Counted from the first letter of the stretch, positions 1 through 9,220 are shown. The stretch is DNA of 64,000 bases from Cryobacterium sinapicolor (GCF_004403465.1 NZ_SOGQ01000013.1:68015-132014); one strand, 5' to 3'. Notes: generated by a model from the sequence alone, not told the origin. Translations and numbers: made by a program.

Positions 1-914
1 AGGTCGGTGACGACGACGGAGCCGCCCTCCTGTCGTATTTCCACGTGAGTGCCGGAGACGGCGGAGGTCGGCGAGGCAACCTCGATCAGCCGCGCCGGTG
101 TGGCGGCGGCGATCCGCGTCTGGCGCGGCCGGCGCCCGAGGCGGCACGGGAGGTCCAACGGAATCTGCTCCCCGTCCGGCAGCCGGAGTGCGAAACGGGG
201 CTCGGCGGCGCGAACCCCTTCGCCCGCCGAGGGGCCGCGAACAACGTGCCCGGGAGCAGCCCGGCCGCCGGGGATCAGTGTGTCGGTCCCGACGGGGCCG
301 AGAACGGTGTCCTCGTCGGCCGCGCTGCCGGTCGCGCCGGGAGCGCCGGCGCGCACGATCGTGGCATCGTCGGCGAACGCGCCATACGTGAGTGCGGCAT
401 CGGCCGGAGTCGACTCGGATTGCCCATGCTCCGCCAGCGACCAGGACAGGGTGTTCGCGAACACGGAGCCGAGTCCGAAGGGCCGGCCGGAGTCACGGGC
501 GCGCGCGGATGCCACGGGCCGCCCGGTGGACCCCACCGTGAACCCGATCACGGCCCGGAAGTCCGCCAGAAGCCAGGGGCGGATGCCGCCGGCCGAGAAA
601 CGACGCGACCCGCCGACCGAGTACACGTCGACCGCGACCTCGCCGCGAACGATTACGGAGACGGGAATGCCATCCTCGTCCGTGGGAGCGCGCTGCACGA
701 TCACCGCGAAGTTCTCGACGGCGTGCTCGCCGCCGAGCGGCAGCAGGGCGACCAGCTCCTCGGCTTCGACGTGGGGTTCCGTGACGAGCGCGGCCAGGGT
801 CAGGATGACGCCCGACGGGGTGCCGACGGGCATCGCGGCGATGAAGCCGCGGCCCACGACGAAGGTCCAGGCGGCTTCGGTGCCGGGACCGGTGACAAAT
901 CCGACACGCCCCAC
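1..914 (-). CDS. FHA-domain protein, C-terminus cut by window edge
   Basis: The reading frame is open from a GTG at 914 to the left edge, so about 304 residues are visible and the stop is missing. GGAAAGG lies about 11 bases before the GTG, and the frame closes upstream at a TGA, so this is the only good start. The last visible residues include RLIEVASPTSAVSGTHVEIR and then VVVTDL. This is the usual FHA pattern in which Ser and a following His bind phosphothreonine peptides, with the Asn-Gly turn expected just beyond the edge. The N-terminal 200 residues are Ala/Gly/Val-rich without a clear domain. FHA proteins read Ser/Thr kinase signals; in actinobacteria they often sit near cell-division or secretion genes. 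The specific role cannot be told. It is divergent from the lrp gene. Confidence 0.72.
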   Translation of the reverse strand, partial: MGRVGFVTGPGTEAAWTFVVGRGFIAAMPVGTPSGVILTLAALVTEPHVEAEELVALLPLGGEHAVENFAVIVQRAPTDEDGIPVSVIVRGEVAVDVYSVGGSRRFSAGGIRPWLLADFRAVIGFTVGSTGRPVASARARDSGRPFGLGSVFANTLSWSLAEHGQSESTPADAALTYGAFADDATIVRAGAPGATGSAADEDTVLGPVGTDTLIPGGRAAPGHVVRGPSAGEGVRAAEPRFALRLPDGEQIPLDLPCRLGRRPRQTRIAAATPARLIEVASPTSAVSGTHVEIRQEGGSVVVTD

Positions 915-1005
915 GGGACTGGTGCCTTTCCGTTGCGTTGGCGAAAGCTCGCCGACGGTTCATCCTAGCGGCGGGAACCGAGCCTGAACCAGGCAATCTT
1001 CCGTT

Positions 1006-1041
1006 GATTCCGTTGCATTCGACCTGAATTGCTTCGGAATC
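1006..1041. promoter_or_regulatory. Imperfect dyad upstream of the Lrp/AsnC gene
   Basis: GATTCCG at 1006-1012 is mirrored by CGGAATC at 1035-1041. Inside these arms TTGCATTC and GAATTGCTT are nearly complementary. The dyad lies 38-73 bases before the lrp start, in the divergent gap with the FHA gene. Lrp/AsnC proteins commonly bind such degenerate AT-richer dyads and regulate themselves, so this is a candidate operator. No binding evidence exists. Confidence 0.4.
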
Positions 1042-1078
1042 GCTTGCCTGAGGGCACTCGCGCTGGCATACTCGCTGG

Positions 1079-1561
1079 ATGAGCGTAAACGGGCGCAATT
1101 CTGCGGGCAAGCCGGCACCACTGGATGATGTCTCGAAGAAGATCATTGAGCAACTCCAGACCGACGGCCGCCGCTCGTATGCCGAGATCGGCAAGGCGGT
1201 GGGCCTGAGCGAGGCCGCTGTACGCCAACGCGTGCAGAAGCTGACGGACGCCGGTGTCATGCAGGTCGTCGCCGTCACCGATCCGATGCAGCTCGGATTC
1301 TACCGCCAGGCCATGATCGGCATCCGTGCGACCGGGGACACCCGGCTGCTCGCGGACCAGCTGGCAGCGATCCCGGCCGTCGACTACGTCGTTCTGACGG
1401 CCGGCTCCTTCGACCTGCTGGTCGAAGTCGTCTGCGAGGACGACGACGAACTGATCGATCTTTTGAACACTCAGATCCGCGGTCTCGAGGGCGTCAGCTC
1501 CACCGAGACCTTCGTCTATCTCAAACTCCACAAGCAGCTCTACAACTGGGGAACACGGTAA
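1079..1561 (+). CDS. Lrp/AsnC family transcriptional regulator
   Basis: This is a 160-residue protein of normal family length. An N-terminal winged helix-turn-helix (about residues 16-65, including SYAEIGKAVGLSEAAVRQRV) is followed by the RAM effector domain (about 75-155, with GSFDLLVEVVCEDDDEL), which binds amino acids and assembles the octamer. It is followed after 5 bases by a class III aminotransferase, so the two form an operon. The usual logic is that the regulator senses an amino acid or amine and controls the aminotransferase that consumes it. It is probably autoregulated through the dyad at 1006-1041. The ligand is unknown. Confidence 0.9.
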   Translation: MSVNGRNSAGKPAPLDDVSKKIIEQLQTDGRRSYAEIGKAVGLSEAAVRQRVQKLTDAGVMQVVAVTDPMQLGFYRQAMIGIRATGDTRLLADQLAAIPAVDYVVLTAGSFDLLVEVVCEDDDELIDLLNTQIRGLEGVSSTETFVYLKLHKQLYNWGTR

Positions 1562-1566
1562 ATAAC

Positions 1567-3072
1567 ATGACAACCACAGCACCCACCACGCACTCCGCGG
1601 CGACGAAGACCACAGTCAACGCCGACGCAGTCGTCGACTCCACGGCCGACGCCACGGCCGACGCCACGCCCGCACCCCGCGTCTACACGGATGCCGAGAA
1701 CGCCACCCTGCAGCAGAAGGCCAAAGACCACCTCTGGATGCACTTCTCGCGCCAGTCCGTGCTCGAATCCGGCCATGGCGTGCCGATCATCACCAAGGGT
1801 CTCGGCCACCACATCTGGGACTCCAACGGCAGGAAATACATCGACGGCCTCAGTGGGCTGTTCACAGTCAACGCCGGTCACGGCCGCAAGCGGCTCGCCC
1901 AGGTGGCGGCGAAGCAGGCCGAGGAACTCGCGTTCTTCCCGATCTGGTCCTACGCCCACCCGAGCGCCATCGAGCTGGCCGACCGGCTGGCGGCCAACGC
2001 GCCCGGCGACCTCAACCGGGTCTTCTACTCGACCGGCGGCGGCGAGGCCGTGGAGACCGCCTTCAAGCTGGCCAAGTACTACTGGAAGCTGCAGGGCCGC
2101 CCCACCAAGCACAAGGTCATCTCCCGCAACGTGGCCTACCACGGCACCCCGCAGGGCGCCCTGGCCATCACGGGCATCCCGGCCATGAAGGAGATGTTCG
2201 AACCGGTCACCCCGGGTGGGTTCCGCGTGCCGAACACGAACTTCTACCGCGCCGACGAGATGGGCTCCGGGCTCGGCGACGACGTGGAGAAGTTCGGCCT
2301 GTGGGCCGCCAACCGGATCGAGGAAATGATCCAGTTCGAGGGCCCCGAAACCGTGGCCGCGGTGTTCCTGGAGCCCGTGCAGAACTCCGGCGGCTGTTTC
2401 CCGCCGCCCCCCGGCTACTTCAAGCGCGTGCGCGAGATCTGCGACCAGTACGACGTGCTGCTCGTCGCCGACGAGGTCATCACCGCATTCGGACGCATCG
2501 GCAACATGTTCGCGTCGACGACCTTCGGGATCGAACCGGACATGATCACCTGCGCGAAGGGCATGACCAGCGGCTACTCCCCAATCGGCGCCACCATCAT
2601 CAGCGACCGCATCTACGAACCGTTCAAACACGGTGACACCACCTTCTATCACGGCTACACCTTCGGCGGCCACCCGGTCTCCGCGGCCGTGGCCATGGCC
2701 AACCTCGACATCTACGAAGAGGAGAAGCTCAACGAGAACGTGCGCGAGAACTCGCCGTTGTTCCGGGCCGAGCTGGAGAAGCTGCTCGCTCTGCCGATCG
2801 TCGGCGACGTGCGCGGTGAGGGCTACTTCTTCGGAATCGAGCTGGTGAAGGACAAGGGCACTAAGGAGACCTTCAACGACGCCGAGTCCGAGCGCCTTCT
2901 GCGCGGGTATCTCTCCAAAGCACTGTTCGAGGCCGGTCTGTACTGCCGCGCCGACGACCGCGGCGACCCCGTGGTGCAGCTCGCTCCCCCGCTGACGATC
3001 GGCCCAGCCGAATTCAGCGAGATCGGCGACATCCTGCACGGCGTGCTGTCGGAGGCGCCCAAGTACCTGTAG
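1567..3072 (+). CDS. Class III (omega) aminotransferase, PLP-dependent
   Basis: The 501-residue protein has the class III fold. YSTGGGEAVETAFK (about 154-167) binds the PLP phosphate, YHGTPQGA (191-198) stacks on the cofactor, ADEVITAFGR contains Asp302 that pairs with the pyridine nitrogen, and Lys331 in CAKGMTSGYSPIG is the Schiff-base lysine. Relatives use putrescine, GABA or beta-alanine as amino donor with pyruvate or 2-oxoglutarate as acceptor. The sequence alone does not choose between them. The first 36 residues are Thr/Ala/Asp-rich with a repeated ADAT unit and are probably disordered. The gene follows the Lrp gene after 5 bases, and its ribosome site must lie in the end of lrp (GGGGAACACGG). 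Confidence 0.9.
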   Translation: MTTTAPTTHSAATKTTVNADAVVDSTADATADATPAPRVYTDAENATLQQKAKDHLWMHFSRQSVLESGHGVPIITKGLGHHIWDSNGRKYIDGLSGLFTVNAGHGRKRLAQVAAKQAEELAFFPIWSYAHPSAIELADRLAANAPGDLNRVFYSTGGGEAVETAFKLAKYYWKLQGRPTKHKVISRNVAYHGTPQGALAITGIPAMKEMFEPVTPGGFRVPNTNFYRADEMGSGLGDDVEKFGLWAANRIEEMIQFEGPETVAAVFLEPVQNSGGCFPPPPGYFKRVREICDQYDVLLVADEVITAFGRIGNMFASTTFGIEPDMITCAKGMTSGYSPIGATIISDRIYEPFKHGDTTFYHGYTFGGHPVSAAVAMANLDIYEEEKLNENVRENSPLFRAELEKLLALPIVGDVRGEGYFFGIELVKDKGTKETFNDAESERLLRGYLSKALFEAGLYCRADDRGDPVVQLAPPLTIGPAEFSEIGDILHGVLSEAPKYL

Positions 3073-3093
3073 CCACATCCGGGCAACCGGATG

Positions 3094-3130
3094 CCTGAGC
3101 CCGATGCCGGTCAGCGGCATCCGGCTCAGG
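3094..3130. terminator. Strong hairpin between convergent genes
   Basis: CCTGAGCC-C-GATGCCG is followed by a 5-base loop and CGGCATC-C-GGCTCAGG. This gives a 15-bp stem with one C/C mismatch. There is no T-tract. It sits between the aminotransferase stop and the opposite DUF4192 gene and covers the last 5 bases of the latter, so it can serve as a terminator in both directions. Confidence 0.65.
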
Positions 3131-4325
3131 CGTCCGCGGTCTCGTCGTCCGGCGGGACCGCGAACGCCCAGTCGGGCAGGTGCCCCGAACCGAAAACGGC
3201 GTTGAGCAGTTCGGCCATGCCGTAGTGCCGGTCGATGGCGAGTGCCTGGTCGACGAAGATGCCGGCGACCGATCCGCGCCCCATCGCCCATGACAACCAC
3301 GCCAGCATGCACAGCGGCGCCGGCCTGGCCTTCCGCGGAGCCAGGGCGACCAGAACCTTGAACAGCCGGATCGCCTGTTCGATCCGCACGGGGTCGGGGC
3401 GCTCCCGGCCGAGGCCGAGCATGAGGTCGCTCGTGACCTGGGAATGCGGACTGTCGACGCCTGCGGCCCGCTCTTCGCCGATGATGTCGTCGACGCTGCG
3501 GCCCGTGGCTCGCTGCAGGATGGTGTACCGCAGGTTGAGGCAGTGCGTGTTGCGGCCGACCTCCTCGCCGAAGGCGAACTGCAACATCATCTGGTCCCGG
3601 CAGGCCGGCCCCTGCACCAGGAACAGCAGCGCTGCCGCGTCGTCGAGCCCCAGGTTCTGCGGGTCGAAGCCGAGCGCGGTCTCCGCGGCCACCACCGGGT
3701 CCAGGATGTCGCCGGCCAGCTCGAGCAGCTCCGGCATCGTGCCGGCCTCGGCGCCGAGCCGGTGATAGCGCGCCAACCGGCGGCCGAGCCGCTCCCGCAT
3801 CGACGGGTCGACCGTGGGAAGGTCCGCGCGGCTCGAAAGCGTCGCGATGTCACGGCGAACCGCGTCGGGGATGTCCCGGTGCACCTCGGAGGAGGCGATC
3901 GCACTCAGCGGATGCCCGCCGGCCGGGCAGTCCGGATCGAAGTACGAGCCCCAGCCGTCGTCGGCCACGCACAGTGCGTCGCGCAGCAGGAAACCGGAGA
4001 GCCTGGCCCGAGCGCAGAGCACCTCCACGAAGCGTTCCTGCGGTAGTCCGGTGACGGCAGCGATGGGCTCGTCGGTGTAGATCACGGGGACCAGCGCGTT
4101 GACACCCGGGATCTTGCAGATGGTTCCCACGAGTGTGGTGGCGATGCGCTTCAGCACCTTCTCCGGCACCGTCCGGTCGGGCAGGTTGAACCGCATCGCC
4201 CCGCAGGTGCGGTTGCCGCGGAAGGCGACGAGCACCAGGCTCTGCTCGGGCTGGAACCCGGCGAGCTGCGGCACGAGCGCGAGGAAGTCGTGCGCTTCCC
4301 TGGTCTTGACGATTGTCCTGTTCAT
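3126..4325 (-). CDS. DUF4192 domain protein
   Basis: The 399-residue protein begins MNRTIVKTREAHDFLALVPQ. The opening about regulated 'LVPQLAGFQPEQSLVLVAFRG' is diagnostic of DUF4192, an actinobacterial family of unknown function. The ATG at 4325 is chosen because GAGGGTGGAGCC precedes it; the frame extends further upstream but only as a Gly-rich run that overlaps the divergent protease promoter. No signal peptide, membrane segment or known catalytic motif is visible. The C-terminal third is Ala/Leu helical and resembles a repeat scaffold. It is divergent from the MarP-like protease gene. Confidence 0.8.
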   Translation of the reverse strand: MNRTIVKTREAHDFLALVPQLAGFQPEQSLVLVAFRGNRTCGAMRFNLPDRTVPEKVLKRIATTLVGTICKIPGVNALVPVIYTDEPIAAVTGLPQERFVEVLCARARLSGFLLRDALCVADDGWGSYFDPDCPAGGHPLSAIASSEVHRDIPDAVRRDIATLSSRADLPTVDPSMRERLGRRLARYHRLGAEAGTMPELLELAGDILDPVVAAETALGFDPQNLGLDDAAALLFLVQGPACRDQMMLQFAFGEEVGRNTHCLNLRYTILQRATGRSVDDIIGEERAAGVDSPHSQVTSDLMLGLGRERPDPVRIEQAIRLFKVLVALAPRKARPAPLCMLAWLSWAMGRGSVAGIFVDQALAIDRHYGMAELLNAVFGSGHLPDWAFAVPPDDETADA

Positions 4326-4488
4326 GGCTCCACCCTCGCCGGAGCCGCCGCCACCTCCCGATCCGGTCCAGGTCGGTGCACGACTCGGCGGATTCACATT
4401 CTGGGGAGGACCGGCCACGTACGCTGGGTTCAGACGGATGCGGCCGGTGGGCGAGCGCACGACACCGACGACAGAACGAGGTTCACGG

Positions 4489-5670
4489 ATGGCATTCTCA
4501 ACTGTGTTGGATGTGGTGCTGCTGATCGTGCTGTTCGGCTACCTCATCTCCGGTTACCGCAGCGGCCTCATCGGCAGCATCGCCGGAATCGCCGGACTCG
4601 CGGCGGGAGCGGTCGCCGCCTACTTCCTGGTGCCGCTCGTGGGCACCTGGGTTCCCGCCGCGGAGTGGCGCACGGCCGCGTCCCTCGCCGCCGCCGCTGT
4701 TCTACTGATCGGCGGCCTCTCCCTCGGCCGCTCCATCGGCGGAATGCTGACGCCTCAGGGCACCCGCAACGGGCTCCGGGTCATCGACCGCGTGCTCGGC
4801 GCCGGCGCCGCCGTCGCGGTGTCCGCCCTCGTGGCCTCGATGATCGCCTTCAGTATCGGCTCCCTCGGGGTCCCCGTGGTGTCGTCGGCGGTGAGCTCCT
4901 CAAGCGTGATCCGTTCGATCGATTCCCTGACCCCGGACCAGGTGAAGAGTTTCCTGGCCCAGCTACGCTCCATCGTGGTGACCGAGGGCATCCCTCGCGT
5001 CGTGGAGGCGTTCAACGGCGAGGCTCCGGTCGTTCCGAACGTGGGCACCGACAGCGACGCCCTGCGCGCGGCGAGCTCGTCGGTGCTGAGAATCAGCGGC
5101 ACCGCCTACTCCTGCGGGCAGAACCAGTCCGGCAGCGGATTCGTCATCGCACCGGAGCGGGTCCTCACCAACGCCCATGTCGTGGCCGGGGTCTCCGAGC
5201 CCGTCGTCGTCACTCCCGGCGGCAGTTCCCGCTCGGGTCAGGTCGTCTACTTCGATCCGGTCGTGGACCTCGCCGTGATCGCGGTGTCAGGACTCGAGGC
5301 ACCCCCGCTCTCGCTCGGCGACAATCTCGCGCCGGGCAGCCTCGCGGTGAGCAGCGGCTATCCCTTCGGCGGGCCGTTCGAATCAGCGCCGGCCGAGGTC
5401 GTTGCCGTGGCCCCAGCCCTGGTGGCCGACATCTACGGGCAGGACCCGTCCTCCCGGCAGATCTACACACTCGCCGCCGATGTGGACCACGGCGAATCGG
5501 GTGGGCCGTTGCTCAGCGAGGCCGGCCTCGTGACGGGCGTCATCTTCGCGAAGTCGACCATCACCGAGAACCTCGGTTACGCCCTCGCGATGGAGGAGGT
5601 CGATCCCGTCGTCGAGCAGGCAGCCGCACTCGGCGCCCCGGTCTCGTCCGGCGCCTGCATCAGCGGCTAG
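4489..5670 (+). CDS. MarP-like membrane-anchored serine protease (CvpA + trypsin fold)
   Basis: This 393-residue protein has four hydrophobic segments in the first 130 residues (CvpA/colicin V production type) and then an extracytoplasmic chymotrypsin-like protease domain. The triad is visible as His230 (LTNAHVV), Asp260 (VVDLAVI) and Ser337 (HGESGGPL). Cys209 (YSCGQ) and Cys390 (GACISG) match the disulfide pair that activates mycobacterial MarP under oxidising conditions. In Mycobacterium MarP keeps the cytoplasm neutral in acid and processes peptidoglycan hydrolases. The same role is inferred here. The start is the ATG at 4489, where the first membrane helix (VLDVVLLIVLFGYLIS) begins at once. 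Confidence 0.85.
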   Translation: MAFSTVLDVVLLIVLFGYLISGYRSGLIGSIAGIAGLAAGAVAAYFLVPLVGTWVPAAEWRTAASLAAAAVLLIGGLSLGRSIGGMLTPQGTRNGLRVIDRVLGAGAAVAVSALVASMIAFSIGSLGVPVVSSAVSSSSVIRSIDSLTPDQVKSFLAQLRSIVVTEGIPRVVEAFNGEAPVVPNVGTDSDALRAASSSVLRISGTAYSCGQNQSGSGFVIAPERVLTNAHVVAGVSEPVVVTPGGSSRSGQVVYFDPVVDLAVIAVSGLEAPPLSLGDNLAPGSLAVSSGYPFGGPFESAPAEVVAVAPALVADIYGQDPSSRQIYTLAADVDHGESGGPLLSEAGLVTGVIFAKSTITENLGYALAMEEVDPVVEQAAALGAPVSSGACISG

Positions 5671-5729
5671 CCCTCGATGGCAGACTAGACAGGTCCTGAA
5701 CCAGCGGGACCCCAGGAAAGGCCCACTGC

Positions 5730-6440
5730 ATGACGATCATCGCCGCCGCCGACGGTTCGGCTCTGGGCAACCCCGGCCCCGCCGGATGGGCCTGGTTCGT
5801 CAACGATTCCTGCTGGGCCGCCGGCGGCTGGAAGCACGCCACGAACAACCAGGGCGAGTTGAAGGCCGTGCTCGAACTCTTCCGGGCCACCGCCCACCTC
5901 GACGACGACCTGCTCGTGCTGTGCGACAGCCAGTACGTGATCAACTCCGTCACCAAGTGGATGCGCGGCTGGAAGGCCAAGGGCTGGCGCAAGGCGGATG
6001 GCAAGCCCGTGATGAACCTGGACCTGCTCCAGGAGCTCGACGAGGCCCTGGCCGGGCGCCGCTACCGGTTCGAATGGGTCAAGGGCCACGCGAACCACCC
6101 GCTCAACGAGGCCGCGGACAGTCGGGCGCGAGCCGTGTCGGATGCGTTCCAGCGGAACACGCCGATCAACGCCGGCCCCGGCTGGGTGCGGGAGGGCGAT
6201 ACCCCGACGCCCCGCCGCCCCGCGCCGACTCCGGCCACGAAGGCACGGGCCGTCACGGTGCCTCCCGCCGCCCGCACGCGCCCGGCCGGCCCCGCGCATC
6301 CGGAACTGTTCGCGTTCGACGAGCCGGCCGAATCCCACACCGTGGCTCTCGAGCTCTCCCCCGACGAACACGCCCGGCTGACCGGGCGCGCCGCCCGGCT
6401 CGGTGTCACCGTCGAAGAGCTGCTTCGCGGCCTGATCTGA
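5730..6440 (+). CDS. rnhA: Ribonuclease HI with C-terminal extension
   Basis: The 236-residue enzyme degrades the RNA strand of RNA-DNA hybrids. All four metal ligands of the DEDD set are visible: Asp8 (AADGSALG), Glu43 (NNQGELKAV), Asp66 (LCDSQYVI) and Asp130 (NEAADSRA). The loop His120 (KGHANHPLN) is also present. Residues 1-140 are the whole catalytic fold. The remaining 95 residues are Pro/Ala/Arg-rich and end in a short helical segment (LELSPDEHARLTGRAARL), which is unusual for the family and may be a binding tail. AGGAAAGG precedes the ATG. The 3' end overlaps the opposite sugar-porter gene by 35 bases. Confidence 0.92.
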   Translation: MTIIAAADGSALGNPGPAGWAWFVNDSCWAAGGWKHATNNQGELKAVLELFRATAHLDDDLLVLCDSQYVINSVTKWMRGWKAKGWRKADGKPVMNLDLLQELDEALAGRRYRFEWVKGHANHPLNEAADSRARAVSDAFQRNTPINAGPGWVREGDTPTPRRPAPTPATKARAVTVPPAARTRPAGPAHPELFAFDEPAESHTVALELSPDEHARLTGRAARLGVTVEELLRGLI

Positions 6441-7899
6441 CCTCGTCCTGCTTCGACGCGGTCCTGGCCGCGATCTTTGCCGAGTTCCTCGGCGGCAGCA
6501 GGGTGCTCGCCTCGTCCAGGGACATTCCGTTGGTCTCCGGAATCTTGGTCAGTACGAAGACGAACGACAGCGCCGCGAACAGAGCGTAAACACCGTAGGT
6601 CAACGGCAGCGAGACGGCTGCCATCGACGGGAATGTGACGGCGATCAGGAAATTCGCGATCCACTGGGCCGCTGCTGCGACACCGAGCGCCTTCACCCGG
6701 ATGGTGTTCGGGAACATCTCGCCGAGCAGCACCCAGACAACGGGGCCCCACGAGGCGCCGAAGAAGACCACGAAGACGTTCGCCGCGACCAGGGCGATCC
6801 CACCCCACGCACCGGGCAGGGCGATCTCACCGTCCACGGTGACGGCCTGGCTGAAGGCGATCGCCATGGTGGCCAGCGACAGCGTCATACCGATGGAACC
6901 GGTCAACAGGATCGGCCGGCGTCCGACCCGGTCGATCAAGGCGATGGCGATAAAGGTGACCGCGATGTTGGTCAGGCCGGTGAGCACCGAGATGGTGAGC
7001 GAGCTTGACTCTTCGAAACCGACCGCCTTCCACAGGGTGGTCGAGTAGAAGAAGATCACGTTGATGCCGACGAACTGCTGGAACACCGACAGGAGGATGC
7101 CGACCCAGACGATCGGGCGCAGACCGAGGGTCTTGCCGCGCAGTGACCCGACACGCTGGCCCAGCGCGTCCTCCTTGATGGAGGCACGGATGTCGCGGAT
7201 CTCCCGTTCCACGTCGCCGTTGGGCCACAACCTCGTGAAGACCGCGCGGGCTTCCGTCTCACGGTCTTTCAACACCAGGAAACGTGGGGATTCCGGCAGG
7301 ATCTTCGCGATCACGAAGTACACGGCAGCGGGGAAAGCGCAGGCCAGGAACATCCAGCGCCAGGCGTCGATGCCGAACAGAGACGGCTCACCGGCTCCTC
7401 CGGCGCTGTTGGCGAAGAGGGCGTCGGACAGCAGCGCGGAGAAGATACCGATCGTGATGGCCAACTGCTGGAGCGATCCAAGGCGCCCCCGCATCGCTCG
7501 CGGAGAGATCTCGGCGATGTAGGCCGGCGCGACCACGGACGCGAGCCCGATGCCGAGACCACCGACAATGCGCCAGAGCACGAGGTCGTAGACGCTGAAG
7601 GCGAAGGCGGAACCGACCGAACTGACGAAGAACATGATCGAACCCAGGAGCATCACCGGGATTCGACCGTACCGATCACCGACCCGGCCACCCAGGTAGG
7701 CCCCGGCGGCGGCGCCCAAGAGCGCGCTCGCCACCGCGAAACCGGTGAGGGTCGCCGTGAGCGCGTACTCGTCCTGAATGGCATTGACCGCCCCGTTGAT
7801 CACGGAGGCGTCGAACCCGAAGAGGAACCCGCCGAAGGCCCCGGCAACCGCCAGCGCGACGACCTTCCCGTTGTTGGATGGTTTATCGGTCTGGGTCAT
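6406..7899 (-). CDS. Sugar porter family MFS transporter
   Basis: The 497-residue protein has the twelve-helix MFS pattern. Sugar-porter signatures are visible: GDRYGRIPVM between helices 2 and 3, PESPRFLVLK at the end of the N half, QQFVGINVIFFYS in helix 7, and DRVGRRPIL in the C half. Family members import or exchange hexoses, pentoses or polyols by proton symport. The substrate is not predictable. The start is the ATG at 7899 because MTQTDKPSNNG leads directly into helix 1 and GAGGC lies just upstream. Further upstream codons are possible but unlike the family. It is convergent with rnhA and monocistronic. Confidence 0.88.
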   Translation of the reverse strand: MTQTDKPSNNGKVVALAVAGAFGGFLFGFDASVINGAVNAIQDEYALTATLTGFAVASALLGAAAGAYLGGRVGDRYGRIPVMLLGSIMFFVSSVGSAFAFSVYDLVLWRIVGGLGIGLASVVAPAYIAEISPRAMRGRLGSLQQLAITIGIFSALLSDALFANSAGGAGEPSLFGIDAWRWMFLACAFPAAVYFVIAKILPESPRFLVLKDRETEARAVFTRLWPNGDVEREIRDIRASIKEDALGQRVGSLRGKTLGLRPIVWVGILLSVFQQFVGINVIFFYSTTLWKAVGFEESSSLTISVLTGLTNIAVTFIAIALIDRVGRRPILLTGSIGMTLSLATMAIAFSQAVTVDGEIALPGAWGGIALVAANVFVVFFGASWGPVVWVLLGEMFPNTIRVKALGVAAAAQWIANFLIAVTFPSMAAVSLPLTYGVYALFAALSFVFVLTKIPETNGMSLDEASTLLPPRNSAKIAARTASKQDEVRSGREAALRR

Positions 7900-8013
7900 C
7901 TTCAGTGCCTCTAACTCTTTGTGGAACAATTCGAAAGAGCCTACGCCCGACCATGGAGTGCCGATAATCGGCGGCGGCATGCGCCCGTCACCTGCCTGTG
8001 CTATCCATGAGCC

Positions 8014-8877
8014 ATGACGCGGTTCCTTGGAGTTGACCTGGCCTGGGCCGAAGGCAGCGCGTCGAAACCGGCCAAGGAGTCCGGTCTGGCCTGCATCGAC
8101 GAGAGCGGGCGGGTGATCGACGCGGGCTGGGCCCGCGGTACGGATGCCGTGATGCGCTGGATCGGCTCCCTGTGGGAGCCCGGCGCCGTGCTGGCGGTCG
8201 ACGCCCCCCTGGTGGTGGACAACCTCACCGGCATGCGCCTATGCGAGCGGGAAACCGGGAGTCGCTACGGCAGTTGGTACGTCTCGGCGAACGCCTCGAA
8301 CCTCGGCCGCCCGTGGCAGGGTGGCGTGGCGATCCGCCGCCGGTTGGAGGCATCCGGCTGGACCTACACCGACGGCCTCACGCCCATCGATCCGGCCACC
8401 CCCCGCTTCTTCGAGTGCTATCCGTACACGACTCTCGTGGGCGCGGCGGAGTTCGGATACCTCGACAAGCGACCCCGCTACAAGCGCATGGGCACCTCCC
8501 TCCCCCCGGACGAACGCCGGGAGGCGCGGGCCGTGGTCTGCGACGACCTGATCCAGCGGATCTGGCGGCTCACCCGAGCATCGCCGCCGCTCGACCTGGG
8601 CTCGCATCCCGTCTCGGACGCCCTGGTGACCGAGCCGTCACCGTTGGTCGACCGGCCCTACAAGCACCGTGAAGACCTGATCGATGCCCTGCTCTGCGCC
8701 TGGACGGCCTCGCTCTGGTGGCACGGGGGCACCGACCGGTGCCAGGTTCTCGGCGCCCGGGACGACGTGGCTGTGCTCGGTCGCCGACCGACCATCATCG
8801 CGCCGGCCCGGCCGGAGCAGCGCCGAACCGTCGAGGGGGCGCGGCTGGTCACCGCACCGGGTACCAGCGCGCCTTGA
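8014..8877 (+). CDS. DUF429 family protein, RNase H-like fold
   Basis: The 287-residue protein starts MTRFLGVDLAWAEGSASKP. The early Asp (GVDLAW) and the second acidic site in VLAVDAPLVV are the conserved features of DUF429, thought to adopt an RNase H/actin-like fold. Its biochemical function is unknown. Middle residues CYPYTTLVGAAE and a late EDLIDALLCAWTASLW helix also match the family. No nucleic-acid target can be inferred. The gene stands alone. Its 3' end overlaps the opposite 96-residue gene by 29 bases. Confidence 0.78.
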   Translation: MTRFLGVDLAWAEGSASKPAKESGLACIDESGRVIDAGWARGTDAVMRWIGSLWEPGAVLAVDAPLVVDNLTGMRLCERETGSRYGSWYVSANASNLGRPWQGGVAIRRRLEASGWTYTDGLTPIDPATPRFFECYPYTTLVGAAEFGYLDKRPRYKRMGTSLPPDERREARAVVCDDLIQRIWRLTRASPPLDLGSHPVSDALVTEPSPLVDRPYKHREDLIDALLCAWTASLWWHGGTDRCQVLGARDDVAVLGRRPTIIAPARPEQRRTVEGARLVTAPGTSAP

Positions 8878-9139
8878 TCCGCTCGGTCACCTGCCACGAC
8901 ACCGGCTCCACGCTGGTGCGGGCCGCGGCGAGCACGTGGTCGCCCACCCTCAGGGCCATCGCGGCGTCATCCGCCGTGAACCGCACGATCGCGCGCGGAG
9001 AACCGGCAACGACGGCCAGGTCGGTCGCCTCCACGGTCGTCAGCTGGGCGGCGGCGGCCGCCAGGTGCGGCAGCACGGAATCCGGGGCGGCGCCCGGACG
9101 GAGGGCGCCGATGATCAGGGTGAGGCGGAAAGACGGCAT
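8849..9139 (-). CDS. Small conserved-type hypothetical protein (96 aa)
   Basis: The frame from the ATG at 9139 gives 96 residues beginning MPSFRLTLIIGALRPGAAPD and ending RIKARWYPVR. The pattern of alternating beta strands and helices (VEATDLAVVAGSPRAIVRFTA, then DHVLAAARTSVE) looks like a compact alpha/beta protein and not a shadow translation. No family is recognised. No strong ribosome site is seen. It overlaps the end of the DUF429 gene tail to tail and lies about 80 bases from the end of the DUF4255 gene. It could belong to one transcript with the latter. Confidence 0.55.
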   Translation of the reverse strand: MPSFRLTLIIGALRPGAAPDSVLPHLAAAAAQLTTVEATDLAVVAGSPRAIVRFTADDAAMALRVGDHVLAAARTSVEPVSWQVTERIKARWYPVR

Positions 9140-9220
9140 CCAGTCAGCGTAGGCGGGGGCGACAGAACGGGTGTTCACCGGTCGCACGGGTTCCAGGCCT
9201 GATGTTCGGGCTGGACGTTC

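Noticed and set aside
1540-3312. Long minus-strand reading frame opposite the aminotransferase
   Set aside because: Composition is Gly/Arg/His-rich without any fold pattern, and the plus-strand frame has all class III aminotransferase motifs. It is a shadow caused by high GC.
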